Assembly (NCBI RefSeq): GCF_008831285.2
Contig: NC_045147.1
Span: 20,402,581-20,466,580, forward strand
Direction: 5' to 3'
Length of the DNA stretch: 64,000 bases
DNA from: Nymphaea colorata
Lineage: Eukaryota > Streptophyta > Magnoliopsida > Nymphaeales > Nymphaeaceae
Numbering within the stretch: position 1 is the first letter of the stretch; each line of letters opens with the position of its first letter. Below the pieces are notes generated by a model, which saw only the letters and a list, made by a program, of their open reading frames with translations, was not told the origin of the DNA and did no database searches. This document shows positions 1 through 12,319 of the stretch, piece by piece. The translations under genes were made by a program, and so were the position numbers.

Positions 1-1711
1 GATAAAACGAAATATAGAACAAAGGAGAAGCAAGACAAGAAAAACAATGAAGTCAATGGATAAATGAAAGAGAGAGGTCCTTTCCTTTCTCCGTCGTCTT
101 CCGTTACCTTTCCCTTCAAAAAAAACCTTTCATGGTATCCTAGTCCTACGGTCCAAGCCGAAGAAACGAGAGAGAGAGAGAGAGAGAAGAACGGTCACAT
201 ACAGGGTTGGAAAACGGCAGGTAGAGGGCCCTGAGTCCTCCGACGAAGGACGTCGACTTTCCCCGTGAGAGACGTCGGGTCCGGTGGGTTCCACAAAACC
301 GTGCCTCCTTCTCCCACTAAAACTTATTCCAATTTCATGAATATGTACTACATTTCATATATAAGAGCCGTAATTTTTACAACAGAAATGTATATTTTAC
401 AAAGATTTGACTCAGAAGTAAACGTATAGAAAAAGAAGACCACCGGAGAATTGACTGCTGCATCCTTTGATTTGCTTTGATCTGTAGTCGCGAATTGGAA
501 GGCATGAACACCGGAAAAGAGTTCACGTGTGGGGCCTCTCTCTCTCTCTCTCTCTTCATTTTTCAAGTTCTCCCCTTCGTTTTCTTGGTTGGCGATTTGT
601 CCGCGTCCCCTCCGCGGGGTGGGCGTCGGCCACCGACCCGAGGTTACGAGTTACTTCCCTTTGGAGTTGGATCCCGACGGGATCCGGAATTTCCTCCTCC
701 TCACCGCCTCCTCCGCCGGCTTGGATCTAACCGTCTCGGATCCTGCAGAGTTGCATGCTTCCCAAGGCCCAAAATGTACGCCCACTTGGCACAGATGTAA
801 TGAGACGTTAACTGGTACCGATGCTGGGGGCTTTCCACATTCAGATACCAAGTTCATGGATCCCTAATCCAACTAGAATCATCAGACCCGTTCTCCGAAT
901 ATTGAGTTGATTTCGGGTCAATGGCAATAGAGCAGAGTTGGAAATCAATCCTGGAGGGCCTTTTTTTTTGTCCTTCTCATAAAGAAACCGGGGGCTCTTT
1001 TTGTCTTTGGCATGGCCAAGCTTACGTTTCAATGCATTGCATTGGCAATTATAGATACTAAATGACACCTCACATGTCATTATGCTCAGATTTACAATAA
1101 AATGGAATGCGTTCCAGAAGATTTTCAGTCTCACGATCTTTCCAAACCGGGCAAATTAATAACTTCTTAATTACTGCATATCATTTTATGATACTTGGAT
1201 CACTAATTGAGTGATAGAACACAGAAGAAATACCGTATAATTTCGCCTTCGGTGTATGATCTTTTTCAGTTGAATAACACAACACACATGAGGTTCAACC
1301 CATTCTGCATCTTTTCTTTTTTTCTGTTGAGGATCATGATTACTTTAAGACATTGATAGAAGCAAGGAAGATATCTTATCAACTAAAATGTAGTGCATCT
1401 ACCATTTACAATTCAATCAGCACTGAGTCGTCGTCTATCCAGCCACATAAACTAGCAGGCACTGCGATGTAATTGGTGGAAAGGAAATTTTATGAAAACC
1501 TAATAGGGTTTGGTAACGAGGAAAAAGGGCCTAAGCCTAACTAATATTCTGCTGGATACCCATAAAATCAAATTATATATATGGACGGTTGATGAAATTT
1601 TTGTAGTTCACCCACCGTCGACCTTACTTTCAACTAAGATCCACCAACTTTCCAACGCAAAAATTATACAAACATCTTTCCTTATTACAAAATTTAGGGA
1701 TTGACATTTGG

Positions 1712-1712
<1 letters not shown>

Positions 1713-1756
<44 letters not shown>
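1713..1756. repeat. (TA)n microsatellite
   Basis: An uninterrupted TA dinucleotide tract of about 44 bp, read directly from the sequence. Confidence 0.97.
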
Positions 1757-1757
<1 letters not shown>

Positions 1758-2302
1758 GATGTTTAGGTTGTTTATTTGATGCAATCCTAACCAACAGTTT
1801 TGTTAGATGAGTCAAATAGTTTAATAAAACTGGTTTAAGATCATCTTTCTGAATCGACTTTACGATCTGTTGCCGTATATTGACAACATTAATGGTTCTG
1901 TGAATTAAGGTCCCATTGAAATGCAAGCTATAAAATGTAAAGAGCCGGTATGGAAATGGGACCCGACTCTTTAATTAGAATTCAGAATGCTGGAGCGTCG
2001 AATAGGAAATGACCAGATCTAGATAACTAAAAGTCCACAGAATCAAAACTTTTTTTCCAGATCAGCTCTAGGTTTAGTTGGATTGAGGTCATATTACCAT
2101 TTTAATGTATATTTTTTTATGGGCCAACAATAAATTTTGTTCTTCTCTGAGCCCTCTCATCCGGTAGGTACTGTAGAATCTTCCTCGATAATTTTATCTT
2201 GTTACTCAATAATCAATATATTGTAAGCTATTTTTTAATGAAGTAGAACCACTGGCTTTTAATTCACTTGGAATTTCTTCTTACACGATTGACACACACA
2301 CA

Positions 2303-2428
2303 GATATAGAGTTGCTTAGAGACTTAATTTTAGGAATATAAAAACTAATTAAAGAAAGCCCACAAGATAGAGAGTTGCTTAGAGACTTAAATTTAAGAAT
2401 ATAAAAAACTGATTAAAGAAAGCCCTGT
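2303..2428. repeat. 63-bp direct tandem duplication
   Basis: Two adjacent copies of a segment containing GAGTTGCTTAGAGACTTAA and ending in AAAGAAAGCCC. They start at 2303 and 2366 and differ by a few substitutions and single-base indels. Nothing suggests it is coding. Confidence 0.85.
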
Positions 2429-3359
2429 TTAGATGCTAAAAGCATATTTCAGGTCAATGTGGTTGCTTATCATGATCGGATTTGACATGTAGTCAATTCA
2501 AATGATGGTAGCACCACCAATCGGATTGGATGGCAAGGACCTACTCAATTCAAATCTTGGGTATCCAGATCATTAAAACCTCAGCTTGATTAAATTAAAA
2601 AATATATTTTAATATAAAATAATATATAAATATAATTAATTATAATATATATATATATATATTAAGAAAATAAATATTTAAAAATTATCGAACTCACCCG
2701 AGCTTATGGGGCCTACCCAATGCCCTTTTTTTCCAGATTCAAACCTAAGCCTGAGTTGGATTGGGTACCGGTTTACCTGCCAACGGCCTGGTGCTCATCC
2801 TTAATTTGTTAGTTTTGAGTTTAAAGTATAAACGACTCATTAGCACCAACCATGAGTTGGGAATAAAATTAACAATATTGCTTGCTTTCAATGGCAATAT
2901 GTATAAAGAAAAAACATCCGATTTCTTCGTTAATTTTTTTGTACGTCAACCTTCATACTTCACGTTATTTACCGCATATATCCATCTACTCGATAGCAGT
3001 GAGAGATTCATTACTTTTTGCTTCTTCATGACAATTAACTCTATATTTTGTACTATGATCATTGCGCAACAAAGTACAGATACACCATGAATAACGTTGA
3101 TCGAGGTGATGACACAAAATAAATTAAGGGCAAATAGAACTAACTAACAATATAAAACAGATTACAAACACTAGCAATTCACAAACAAAATCTAAATGTC
3201 ACGTCGACATATCAAGTGCTTGTAAAATGGCTAAAATGATCTACACCATGTACATCTAGTCAAGCTACTTTGAACTCACTGCCTTTCAGAGCTTCCTTGC
3301 CTAGTACAGTAGCCAACATGATTACGCAGCAGGATTATCCAAAGAGAGGACATAGAAGA

Positions 3360-4565
3360 TCAGGCAGATGGGTTGAAGAATTTGGAGGCAGAGAATAAAG
3401 CAGCGGCGGCGAAGGTGACAAAGGCCAGGAAAGCCATGCTAATAGAAGCGACGGCCTTTTCCACAAACGGTATGTTGGGGTAGAGATCATGCAACCGTTT
3501 GGTATTGGGAATAGCAGCCGATGATGCAGAGATGAGGAGGTATGCCAGTACCTGCACGTAAGATAGAGGCATAGGTATCATGAATAATTTTACTCTCTTC
3601 AAAATTTTTATAATCATACATCTGATTAATTTGCTTTTACTTGGCAATGTGAACGCCACAAGGTTGTAGGAGGACAGTACTTAAAATAGTTTTTCTTTTA
3701 TGTTCTTGGGAAATTTTGACAGTGGGTTTTGTGTTCTTCACCTCTTGAAACATAGAATTAGATTAAATTAATCCACTTTAAGGGATTTTGTCTGCAAGTA
3801 TGAATAAAACTTTACGAGCACTAAAAATTTCTCAGACTCGTATAATAATTCTAGGCTGGATCATATGATGCCCTCGCTTAAGTGTTCTTTTCTCAATTTC
3901 TCAATGCCCTTACGTACTGCGATCAATTTGTAGTGCTGGGAAAGTAAAGTTTGAGCCGGGAACTGGATAAATAGTAGATGAGTGTGAAGGTTTCTGTTGT
4001 TCTAACTCCTAAACAGCATCCTTCCTAAATAATCAAGAGCAACTTAGTTCCGATCATTTAAAACTCCAGGGACTTCGTTGTGATTTCTAATTCACCTGAC
4101 TTCCGAAAAGAACGAAGGCGATGACCGATCGTTGTGGCAGTATTGGATTAGTACTCGTCGAGAATAGCTGGAGAAGAAGGAGGGCGAACTGCACCAGCGA
4201 GTAGAAGCAGGCGATGGTGGCGACAGCAATAAGGTAGCTTCTCATCAAAAGAAAAGAAAGGATCAGTGAGATCACAATATCTGCCTTCTGAATTTGTTCA
4301 AAATAAAAATTGACGGAGAGTGAAGTCACTTGTCGAGTGGAACATATATTTCTGAATTTTACCTGTACTCCTCCAAAACTGTGAAATTGTCGCCCTCGGT
4401 CTTATTTGAAGCCATGACCACCATGGAAAGGAAGGAGAAAAGCAGAGAGAGAAGAGTAAAGACAAGGGTAATCATCTTGGTGGAGCCAGTCGCCGCGGAT
4501 GAATGAGGGGCTTGCCATGACGGTGGTGCTGTTGCCGGAGAGTTCTCAGACGGCGGTGCGTCCAT
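3360..4565 (-). CDS. CASP-like membrane protein, CASPL4D-type, copy 1
   Basis: Three coding exons on the minus strand: 4363-4565, 4096-4237 and 3360-3551. All have GT-AG borders and the phases agree, giving 178 residues. The family (CASP-like, DUF588, MARVEL-related) consists of four-pass plasma-membrane proteins related to the Casparian strip scaffold. Visible are a short Pro/Ser-rich cytosolic N-terminus, TM1 about residues 31-52, TM2 about 68-93 (motif ATIACFYSLVQ), TM3 about 108-130 (motif AYLLISASSAA) and TM4 about 147-170. The family's usual Arg in TM1 and Asp at the start of TM3 are absent; the Asp position reads Ser in the motif GSQ. The exon 2 acceptor at 4237 was chosen over one three bases earlier because it aligns without a gap to the second gene. 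TATA-like sequence lies near 4665. The subfamily assignment is inference from resemblance to Arabidopsis CASPL4D proteins. Confidence 0.88.
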
Positions 4566-5493
4566 TATCAGGAGGACGTTGAAAGCAGTTGATGATCAGA
4601 CTCTGGAGATCGAGTCATGAAGCCAATCGTGGCTTTGAACGTATGCTTCAGAAGGTTTGTTCATATATACGTAAACTTTCACAATTGAAAAACTGATACT
4701 ATAGTTCCTCCTTCACAATTCACGCGTTTACTTTCTGCTACGGTCCCGTCATGATGCTGCCAAGAATTTGTAATTGTACTTAATGGCTAAGGCACCTCTA
4801 ATTCATAAGGTCAGCGATAGAGACATGCCCATTGTATGCCACCTGGCCCCGTGCATATAACTAGCATGGCTGACCAATGATCAATTAAGCAAAAGTGATT
4901 AACAAATTAGGTAATTATTTAAAAAAAATGTCTTTTTTATTATTTTTAGATTTTTACAATTTATTTTTTTATTAACTAAAGTATTTTTGTCCATACTGAT
5001 ACATAAAAACTTAATAGTATGACATGTATAACAAGATTCGCAAAACCATAGGCGACTTCAAAATGATAAGTCGTTGAAAATTTTAAAGAACTCCTTGAAA
5101 ATTTCATACAACTCCTTCTTTGGGCATGGTTTCATAAATGTCTAATATTTTTACCCAAAAGGAAAAACAGAACTCCATAGGTGAGAGTGACTTGGTGCAC
5201 TGTTAGGTGCACGCAACCTATATATGTCTAAAGGAAAGGGAGCAGGGTGAAATCAAGATTTTTTTTAGTGGCCGACAGTCTAACCTCTAGATTCGAGTAT
5301 GGTCAAATTAAATTAAAATCTAAAAAATACATGACGTAATTAAAATATTTTATTTTTTTAATGTAATTTTTTTTTTTCATTAGCTAATGTGGGCCATGAC
5401 CTAGGCAGGCCCTCCCCTCCCTCCTCCCCTAAAAGGGAGGGTATGTTGGTAATTATAAAAAAGTCTTTTTTTACTTTTTTTTATTATTTTTTT

Positions 5494-5555
<62 letters not shown>

Positions 5556-5990
5556 AGAGAGAGAGAGAGAGAAAGTTAATTGTGTGCACCAAGAGTCGAA
5601 CGGTACAAAGCTAGGCCTGAGCTTCACTCGTTTATTGAATGACTTGGCTTTGAGCGAATGATTGAAATCAATGAACAAATTCAGAATTGCGTGCAAGTTG
5701 CAAACACTGAATTATGCAAACTTGGTTTATTGGGATTGTTAGTCAACCCTTTATTTAGTACAGTGAGTGTTCTTGTGAGTTGAGCAAAGGTTTTATGTTC
5801 AAAATCTATTATTGATGTTTAATTCTTATTATCTATTTTATAAAACGTCATGAATCTAAATTTGCTTAGCTGATCTTTAGAAATCGCCCATTAAGAGACC
5901 AGTGGTGTTCGTCTCATCAAGCGCATGTTCCCTGGCGATGAGGTGACGATCTATGGAAGCGATGTGAGAGTTGTACATGGAAGTGATGGC
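4566..5990. other. Intergenic spacer with TA and GA microsatellites
   Basis: The promoter side of the first CASP-like gene (TATA-like sequence near 4660-4670 on the minus strand) is followed by AT-rich DNA. A (TA)n tract at 5496-5549 runs into a short (GA)n tract. No exon 2 or exon 3 matching the orphan exon 1 at 5996-6259 was found here. Confidence 0.6.
5496..5549. repeat. (TA)n microsatellite next to (AG)n
   Basis: About 54 bp of TA repeats followed within 10 bp by an AG tract to about 5573. It creates spurious Ile-Tyr repeat frames. Confidence 0.95.
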
Positions 5991-5995
5991 TTACT

Positions 5996-6259
5996 TCAAC
6001 TCTTGGAATTCTGTAAGTACAGCTCATCATAGTTGTTGTTTGAAGCCACAATGACTATGGAGAGGAGGAAGGAGAAGATCAAGGCGAGCGTGGTTAAGAC
6101 GATGCTGACGATCACAATGGTGTCTGCTCTTCTACTCGGTAGAGGAGCACTTGTCCATGCGGCCGGCAGCGGTTGGGGGATCGCCGTCTCAGGGCATTGC
6201 CATGGTGGTTGCCTCCGTGGAGGACAAGGGACTGCGCTTGATTCTCCCGCTTTCTCCAT
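5996..6259 (-). pseudogene. Orphan exon 1 of a CASP-like gene (truncated duplicate)
   Basis: The minus strand encodes a close copy of exon 1 of the CASP-like gene at 8388-9718. It has the same start MEKA, the same Pro/Gln-rich N-terminus (motif RQPPWQ), the motif RADTIV and TM1 (LIFSFL), ending at ASNNNY. After that point it is one base shorter than the intact copy, so the frame runs into a stop before the equivalent splice donor. No exon 2 or 3 follows. The similarity also extends upstream of the start, through a TATA box (6368-6375) to about 6440, so promoter and exon 1 were duplicated together. It is most likely a non-functional relic; if transcribed it could encode only an N-terminal tail and one membrane segment. 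Confidence 0.82.
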
Positions 6260-6367
6260 GAGAGATGGGAATTAGGGGTCGAAGGATATTCGAATTTAGT
6301 TTGTTCTTCCCAAAGAGAAAGGATCAGAGTGGAGGTTTGTGGTTTTGTGTACCGATCAGTTTGCTGC

Positions 6368-6375
6368 TTTATATA
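6368..6375 (-). promoter_or_regulatory. TATA box of the orphan CASP-like exon 1
   Basis: TATATAAA on the minus strand, about 110 bp upstream of the start codon at 6259. It is matched by the TATAAA of the intact paralogue near 9814-9819. Confidence 0.5.
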
Positions 6376-6439
6376 CACCTAACATCTAGCTGGAAGACGA
6401 TCGAAAATTCGTCGACCTTGACAGCTTAGAAACTTATAA

Positions 6440-8130
6440 TGAAAAAAATTAACTAAAATAGTTGGCGCGCGCGTTCGTTGCTTGTTTATATATTGAAGAT
6501 TTCTTTCTTTCCTTGTTTCAAATTAATAAATGCTTAATAAGCTTTCTAGAGTTCATTGAATCTCAGTTTTGATCACATTGAATGTTTTTAACAAAACCTG
6601 GCTTGTTCTTCCGTTTCCAGGCTTTTGATCCGGTGAAGAGTTCAGTATCTCAAGTCGTGAAAAGCCAAAAAAGAAAAGGAAAAAAAAAGAAAAGAAAAAA
6701 GAAAAAACGGACTAATCTGAAAAACTTATTCTTCATGCATGCACATTGTATGTTTGTTTTCGAGCTCCCAACTTTATTTTCATCAACTATATTATGGCTT
6801 AATTGATTATCTTGGTATAACTAGAGTCATGACTTATTACCAATTCTAATTTTCAATCTTTCAGACAACTAAAGTGGTTGCAAGTAGCATCTCCCTGTTT
6901 TTGGGACCAGACAATCTCTCCACCATCTAAAAGGAAAATCTTGCCAAAGGTAGATTTACTATGAGCAACCAAGTAGCACATTATTTGGAGGAATAACACC
7001 GCCAACCAAAAAAGAAAATAAATAAATAAAGAAAGGTCAATGCTTGAAATTAAAAAGAATCATGATTTTGTGTTGCAAAAGCCATAAAAATAAACAAGCT
7101 GGATCCAAATTTTAGCTGCGTCAGTATAGCTAATGACGAAAATAAAAAGACAAAAAAAAAAAAAAATCTAAAAAAGTGAAAAGATTAAAAAGGTCAAAAT
7201 TTTAAATAACTACCAAAATACGTCCTTTTCTTTAGGTGCATATGGGTTGAGTGCAGATGATATGCCTCTTAAATATATAAGTTTCGTTCCCAAACACGCT
7301 GACTCCGTGTTAATCGCCTTTATTCCCCCTAAAATCCGAGCAAAGCGTAGGTTGAGACTTCATTTCTACATGATGATCGAATAAGATTCTTTCAAAGCAG
7401 AGTACGGGCTACCTTATAAGAAAGGAAGCTTATTTAACTGCAGAAATGTCAGTCAACAAGGATAGGAGCTTGCCAAGTCTTCCATTTAACTGCACCTCCA
7501 GCTTTACTTTGAAACTTAGGAATGGTGGGTAGGGCTTATTTTTATTGTCAGGAAAGCAATCTGCATTTAGAAGCCATGAAAGCCGATAAGTCAAAGCTAC
7601 CTGGTTTCACTTAGTCTACTGTCTTCCACCTTTAACACCTTTAGCTTTCTCTCTTAATCCTGGTTTATTTTCCAAGACAATTCATTTCCATTGTCCATTA
7701 ATCCACCGCTATTAAAGCAGTGCGTCATTAATTTGTATTCATATTTCATAATGGGGTAATCTTACAACCTCTAAAAGCGAACGGTTTAAGAACATCAAAA
7801 TACCACTTTTATGATGTGATGGTCAGTCATTAGATGCTTACAATTTATCGTAACTACCAACCTCTGTCATCTTGAATGCTCTCGCGTTTAGGCCTATGCT
7901 CAGGTAATTGAAAGCGGTGGCTGTAAATATTGCTTAATTTAACCAAACCATACAATGGTATCCCAAAGAAAAGGCGTGGCAAGTGTGCATTATACTCAAG
8001 ACAATAAGATTACCAAATTCATGTGCAAAAATCCCAAATATATGCTATGGTTAGTTCAAGCTCATGGAAAGTGGATCCTAATGTCTACAATTATAACATA
8101 ATTGTCGAAAAAAATAAAAATCAAGATTTT
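6440..8130. other. Intergenic, 3' flank of CASP-like gene 2
   Basis: AT-rich DNA without a recognisable gene. The stretch at about 7520-7760 matters because diverged copies recur at about 16145-16260 and 17035-17275. It is therefore part of a duplicated CASP-like locus. A-rich tracts lie at 6665-6710 and 7149-7166. Confidence 0.6.
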
Positions 8131-8387
8131 TCATTAGTTCAAATTACAGCACATTGAGATCAAGCACGGACAATGAAAACACGATGTGCATGCAGAACGC
8201 AAGTTACACGTACAGAAGTCAAATTGATGACAAATATTTCGGCTTATTTCCCTTCGATCGACGTCGTTTGCCTTTTTACAACTCGAACCCTGGTTTATCT
8301 TACAGAGAAAATTATAATAGAACTTGGATCCCAACTTGATCACACATGAAATTGCAGCACTGTGGCTATTTGAATGGGAGAGTATGA

Positions 8388-9718
8388 TCACGTGCACGTC
8401 TTGAAAGCTTTGCAAGCGGAGAGCACAGCAGAGATGGCGAAGAAGATGAAGGCGAAGACAGCCATGCTTATAGAAGCGGCACTCTTATCCAAGAACTCTT
8501 TTAGGACTTCGCTTCCGATTTTTATGGGAAGTGCGTTATAGTAGTCGAATAAGGCTTTGGTGTTGGGAAGAGCGGCCGATGCTGCAGAGATGAGGAGGTA
8601 GGCTAATATCTGCAAGAGATATACGTGTTTAAACTGTTAAATGGTACTCATAAATAACCTCCACATGCACGACTCAGTCTTTCATTTAGTTAGCAAGTTG
8701 ACAGCAACGTTAAAATGTGATCTGGGCGTTCAATGTTTATGATTTGTCCCAGTAGCTACCAATTTCTTACTCTAAGACATTTCCATTTCTATATGATTAA
8801 TTTCTAAACATAAAAAACTTAGGTTGTAAATTAATTTAGAATACATAAACAGTTTTTTGTTTCAAAATATGTTTTGAAGGTGTATCGATTTTTTTTTTGG
8901 TACATAGAAGGTGTATGAATTTGATTATGATGGTTTTGTTCCCATAATTTGATGTTCTACTTGAAAAAGGGATTAGTTTTGAATAAGTACAGATTGTTAG
9001 GGTTAAGAGCGTAGAGGGTGAACCTTCATCCTCCTTGAACAGCATGGCAGTTAGGTTGTATACAGTACTGCTGGAAACATGGGAATTCAAAATCATGATC
9101 TGCACTTACCTGACTGCCTAAAAAAGCCAAGTACATGATATGGCGGCGGTGCTCCGGCTTGCTCTTGGAGGCTAATTGGAAAACGAGAAGAGCAAGCTGT
9201 AGAAATGCGTAGAAACATGCTATCGTGGCTATGGAAATGAGGTACCTATTCATCCACCAAAAGAGAAAACGTTTCACATAGGCTTTTCAACTTTTGCTCC
9301 AAGAAAATTAAGTTTGATTTATATTCGGAAACTGAAACATTTGTTTACTTCATATATAGACGTCAGATCTCAGAATGCTTTAACGCAGTGTAAATATTCA
9401 GCAAATTAAGATGGCAGAGTTCTGTATGGAAGTAGTGGCATACTTCAACTCTTCGAAGTCTGTGAAACGCGCCTCAACATAGTTGTTGTTTGAAGCCATG
9501 ATGACCATGGAGAGGAAGGAGAAGATCAAAGCGAGCACGGTTAAGACTAAGCTGACCATCACGATGGTGTCTGCTCTTTTGTCCGGCACGGGAGCAGCGG
9601 TCCATCCGGTCGCCTGTGGCTGCGGGCTGACCGTCTCAGAGCTTTGCCATGGTGGTTGCCTCTGTGGAGGGAAAGGCACAGGCATTGAACCTTCTGCTTT
9701 CTCCATGAGAGATGGCAA
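8388..9718 (-). CDS. CASP-like membrane protein, CASPL4D-type, copy 2
   Basis: Three exons on the minus strand: 9444-9718, 9110-9245 and 8388-8609. GT-AG borders and phases agree, giving 210 residues. It is organised like the gene at 3360-4565 but has a longer Pro/Gln-rich cytosolic N-terminus. TM1 is about residues 55-77 (motif LIFSFLSMVIMASN), TM2 about 93-118 (motif ATIACFYAFLQLALL), TM3 about 130-155 (motif AYLLISAASAAL) and TM4 near the C-terminus. As in copy 1, no Arg lies in TM1, and the family's Asp before TM3 reads Ser (GSQ). A second in-frame ATG four codons in (9706) is the only one kept in the orphan copy at 6259, so translation could start there. A TATAAA lies about 95 bp upstream. 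The role, a membrane-domain scaffold, is inferred from the family. Confidence 0.9.
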
Positions 9719-9813
9719 TTAGGGATCGAAGAATACTTGAAGTTTAATATTCTTCCCAGACAAAAAGAACTGTGCAAGGGGTTCGTGGCTTTCTGTACCG
9801 GTCACGTTGCTTC

Positions 9814-9819
9814 TTTATA
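9814..9819 (-). promoter_or_regulatory. TATA box of CASP-like gene 2
   Basis: TATAAA on the minus strand, about 95 bp upstream of the ATG at 9718. Position and flanks are conserved in the duplicated promoter near 6370. Confidence 0.5.
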
Positions 9820-9879
9820 GACACACCTACGATCTCGCTGGAAGACGACCGAGAAGTCGTTGACCTTGATAGCGTGAGA

Positions 9880-11653
9880 GCAGAAGAAAATTAAGAAAAA
9901 TAAATTAAGCAATTTAAAATGAGGGTCGCCTATATTCTAAAGGAACTTCTTTCTTTAGCCTTTGCTGAATTCTGACCCGTACATATATAGTTTATCTTAT
10001 CGTCAATGCAAGCCAGCGCTATATCTTGTTCGTTGACTACCACCTTCAAAAGAAAAGGCCGGCCGCTGCCAAAGTCTACTACTCACTATGGTGAAATCAA
10101 TGGAAATGTAAGCTCGGCTTCTCATTTGCTGTTAGAAGGATTCGTTATGTGTGAAATCAATGGAAATGTAAGCTTTTCCCAAAAATTGGTTCCTTCTTCT
10201 TCATCTTCTTCTTTTGTGTTTTTATCTTTTTGTCGATTGCAGTTTACCGTTGTTCCTCAAACTATGTTATCACACATGGTCATATAGCTTTGTTGACATG
10301 AGCGGTAAACTCGTTTTTAATTGCTGCTTTCCTGGCATGAGCCCGCAGCTTTCTTTTCGACCGTAGACAAATGAAAGCATCGTGCCAACAACAAGCAGAT
10401 TTTGACAGAAACAGAGCGAAGGTTCCGAAGATGCGTTTACATTGATACGTGCTGATGACTTTGCACAAGGTTGAACAAATAAAATTTCAACCGAACAAAT
10501 ATCTTTTTTTTTCTTCTTCTTCCTCCTCTTCTTCTTCTTCTTTACTGCTTCTGTTTGGTATGCTCTTTTTATCTCAGATGCTTCTAGGTAATTAGGAGCT
10601 GTGGGTCCTCGCCTGGTGAACATCCTTGTGGATAGCATCCTTCTAGAACCTTATTTGTGCGGTACATTAACCGTAATGTAGTGGACACTTAGCACGGTTT
10701 CTTTTTGAGGTGTTTTTGTACTTTATTTCCTAAATTCCCAATCAGTTTGAGTGTTTTTTCTCTTGTTGGGAATTCAGTAGTGTCACACTGTGATTGTTAT
10801 TTTGTATTTGTTCTCAGCAATGTAGATATATTCATCCATTTCACACTGCCTGCAAGCATCGTCGATTTGTTATGATTTCTTACTATGTACATCTTTGGAA
10901 ATTTTATCGTGTACATGTTTTCTGGCTGTTTTGGTTGTCTGTAAAGGTAATTTCTTTGGCAATATTATTCAAGGATTCGTTTTCTAACATAACTATTCTT
11001 TAATAATTGTGTGGAGTACAAGTATCTATTATTAAACTCCATGTTCAAATAAGCCTAGTGTATCTAGCGCAATTTTCTAATGTCCAAGCATTTCTGTTTT
11101 TTATTGGCATTTATAGGACAATCCGTTGGAGAAAGACATAAATCAGGCTGCACTTGTGGTATGAACTATCTTATAAAAACATGCTAGCAGCAGCTTTTGG
11201 CACTGAAGCAAATCCAACTTTCCTGCTGAATCAAGAGAAAGCTCTGTTAGTTTTTTGTTGCAGCTTTAAAGAGTAGAGTTACTCCACAACCTTGTTATGA
11301 TTGTTCCCTTTCACCTCTGTTTCCCTCCTTTGCATATGACGCGCCCAATTACCAGATTACTTTCCTATTGGGCTCATGGATTGCTATGTGAGAATTCATG
11401 CAGAGAGATGTCTTAGTGGGCATGAATAAGGGGAGAGGAAAAATTACAACATCAATCTGTAAGTAGGCTTTGCATTTTGAAAATTGTGGAAGTCAGCACG
11501 TATTAGGGGCAGGGCGTAGATCAAGGCTTTTTATGGTTGGAAACCAGCTTGTATTAACGTTTTTATGACGGCTAAAAATCAAGAGCCAGAAAGACGCAAA
11601 TCTTGTAGGCTGAAAAAAGGTACTGCTCAAAAATGCTAGTAAATAGTCAGCTC

Positions 11654-11688
<35 letters not shown>

Positions 11689-12055
11689 GGTATAGAGGGA
11701 GAGAGAGAGAGAAACATTGCATAACATGATATAGACTCAACCATGGTTGGAAACATGATGAGAGGTACAGAATGAAGAAAACAGAGCCAATATTGCATCA
11801 AGCATCGTGAAGGCTGAGGAACAAAAGGCCCAGCATAGACAATGGTGAGAACTGGATTGCCCATCGTTGAGCCACTATAGTGCGAACATGACGCAAAATT
11901 CGACTAGCCAAAGTCAGTATATGAAGATGCTGCTCCCCATGGAAAACGTTGTTCTTGGTTTGTCAAATATACCACCAAAAATTGGGAACTACATCTTCCC
12001 TGGTTTGGAACCATTACTTGATAAAAGATGTAAAGTTGTCATTGTAATTCACGTT
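9880..12055. other. Intergenic, no gene recognised
   Basis: Frames are short. A pyrimidine-rich tract lies near 10500-10545, and (GT)n/(TA)n/(GA)n microsatellites lie at 11655-11711. A 43-bp open stretch at 11118-11160 sits between AG and GT, but I could not tie it to a family. Confidence 0.5.
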
Positions 12056-12200
12056 GTAACTGGTTTCCCCTGCATTCTTGTATTGAGTACATTGTGGAGG
12101 TAAACGCTGCTTGCTTGAATAGCCTTGCGGCCTCTTTTCGGGTAAAGGCTGGCTTGATAATCCTCGTGATTGCCCATGTGGAAGTAAAACAGGAGATGTT
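12056..12200. repeat. Left block of the degenerate GTGGAGGTAAA-type repeat
   Basis: Contains the same phrases as the large array at 13290-14440: GTGGAGGTAAACGCTG, GGTAAAGGCTGGCTTGA and CCTCGTGATTGCC. It lies on the other side of the element at 12320-13209, which suggests one array interrupted by an insertion. Confidence 0.7.
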
Positions 12201-12319
12201 AAAATGTGCACATACAAATACACAGAAGGGTGAAAAATGCGCAGAAGGGGAAAAAAAAAAAAAAGAGGATTGAAGTAGTTTCAAATTTTTTTACAAAAAT
12301 TTTACATTATAAACTTTTA

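Larger units (their letters stand above)
1..3359. other. Intergenic, no gene recognised
   Basis: Open frames here are short and overlap low-complexity DNA. Visible are GA/CT tracts near 167-187 and 537-556, a (TA)n tract at 1713-1756, a 63-bp direct tandem duplication (2303-2365 and 2366 onward) and an AT-rich stretch at 2590-2680. I recognise no coding exon. The last part is the 3' flank of the CASP-like gene that ends at 3360. Confidence 0.6.

Noticed and set aside
11118-11160. Possible small exon (AG before, GT after)
   Set aside because: At 43 bp it is too short. It has no matching neighbours and no family recognised.
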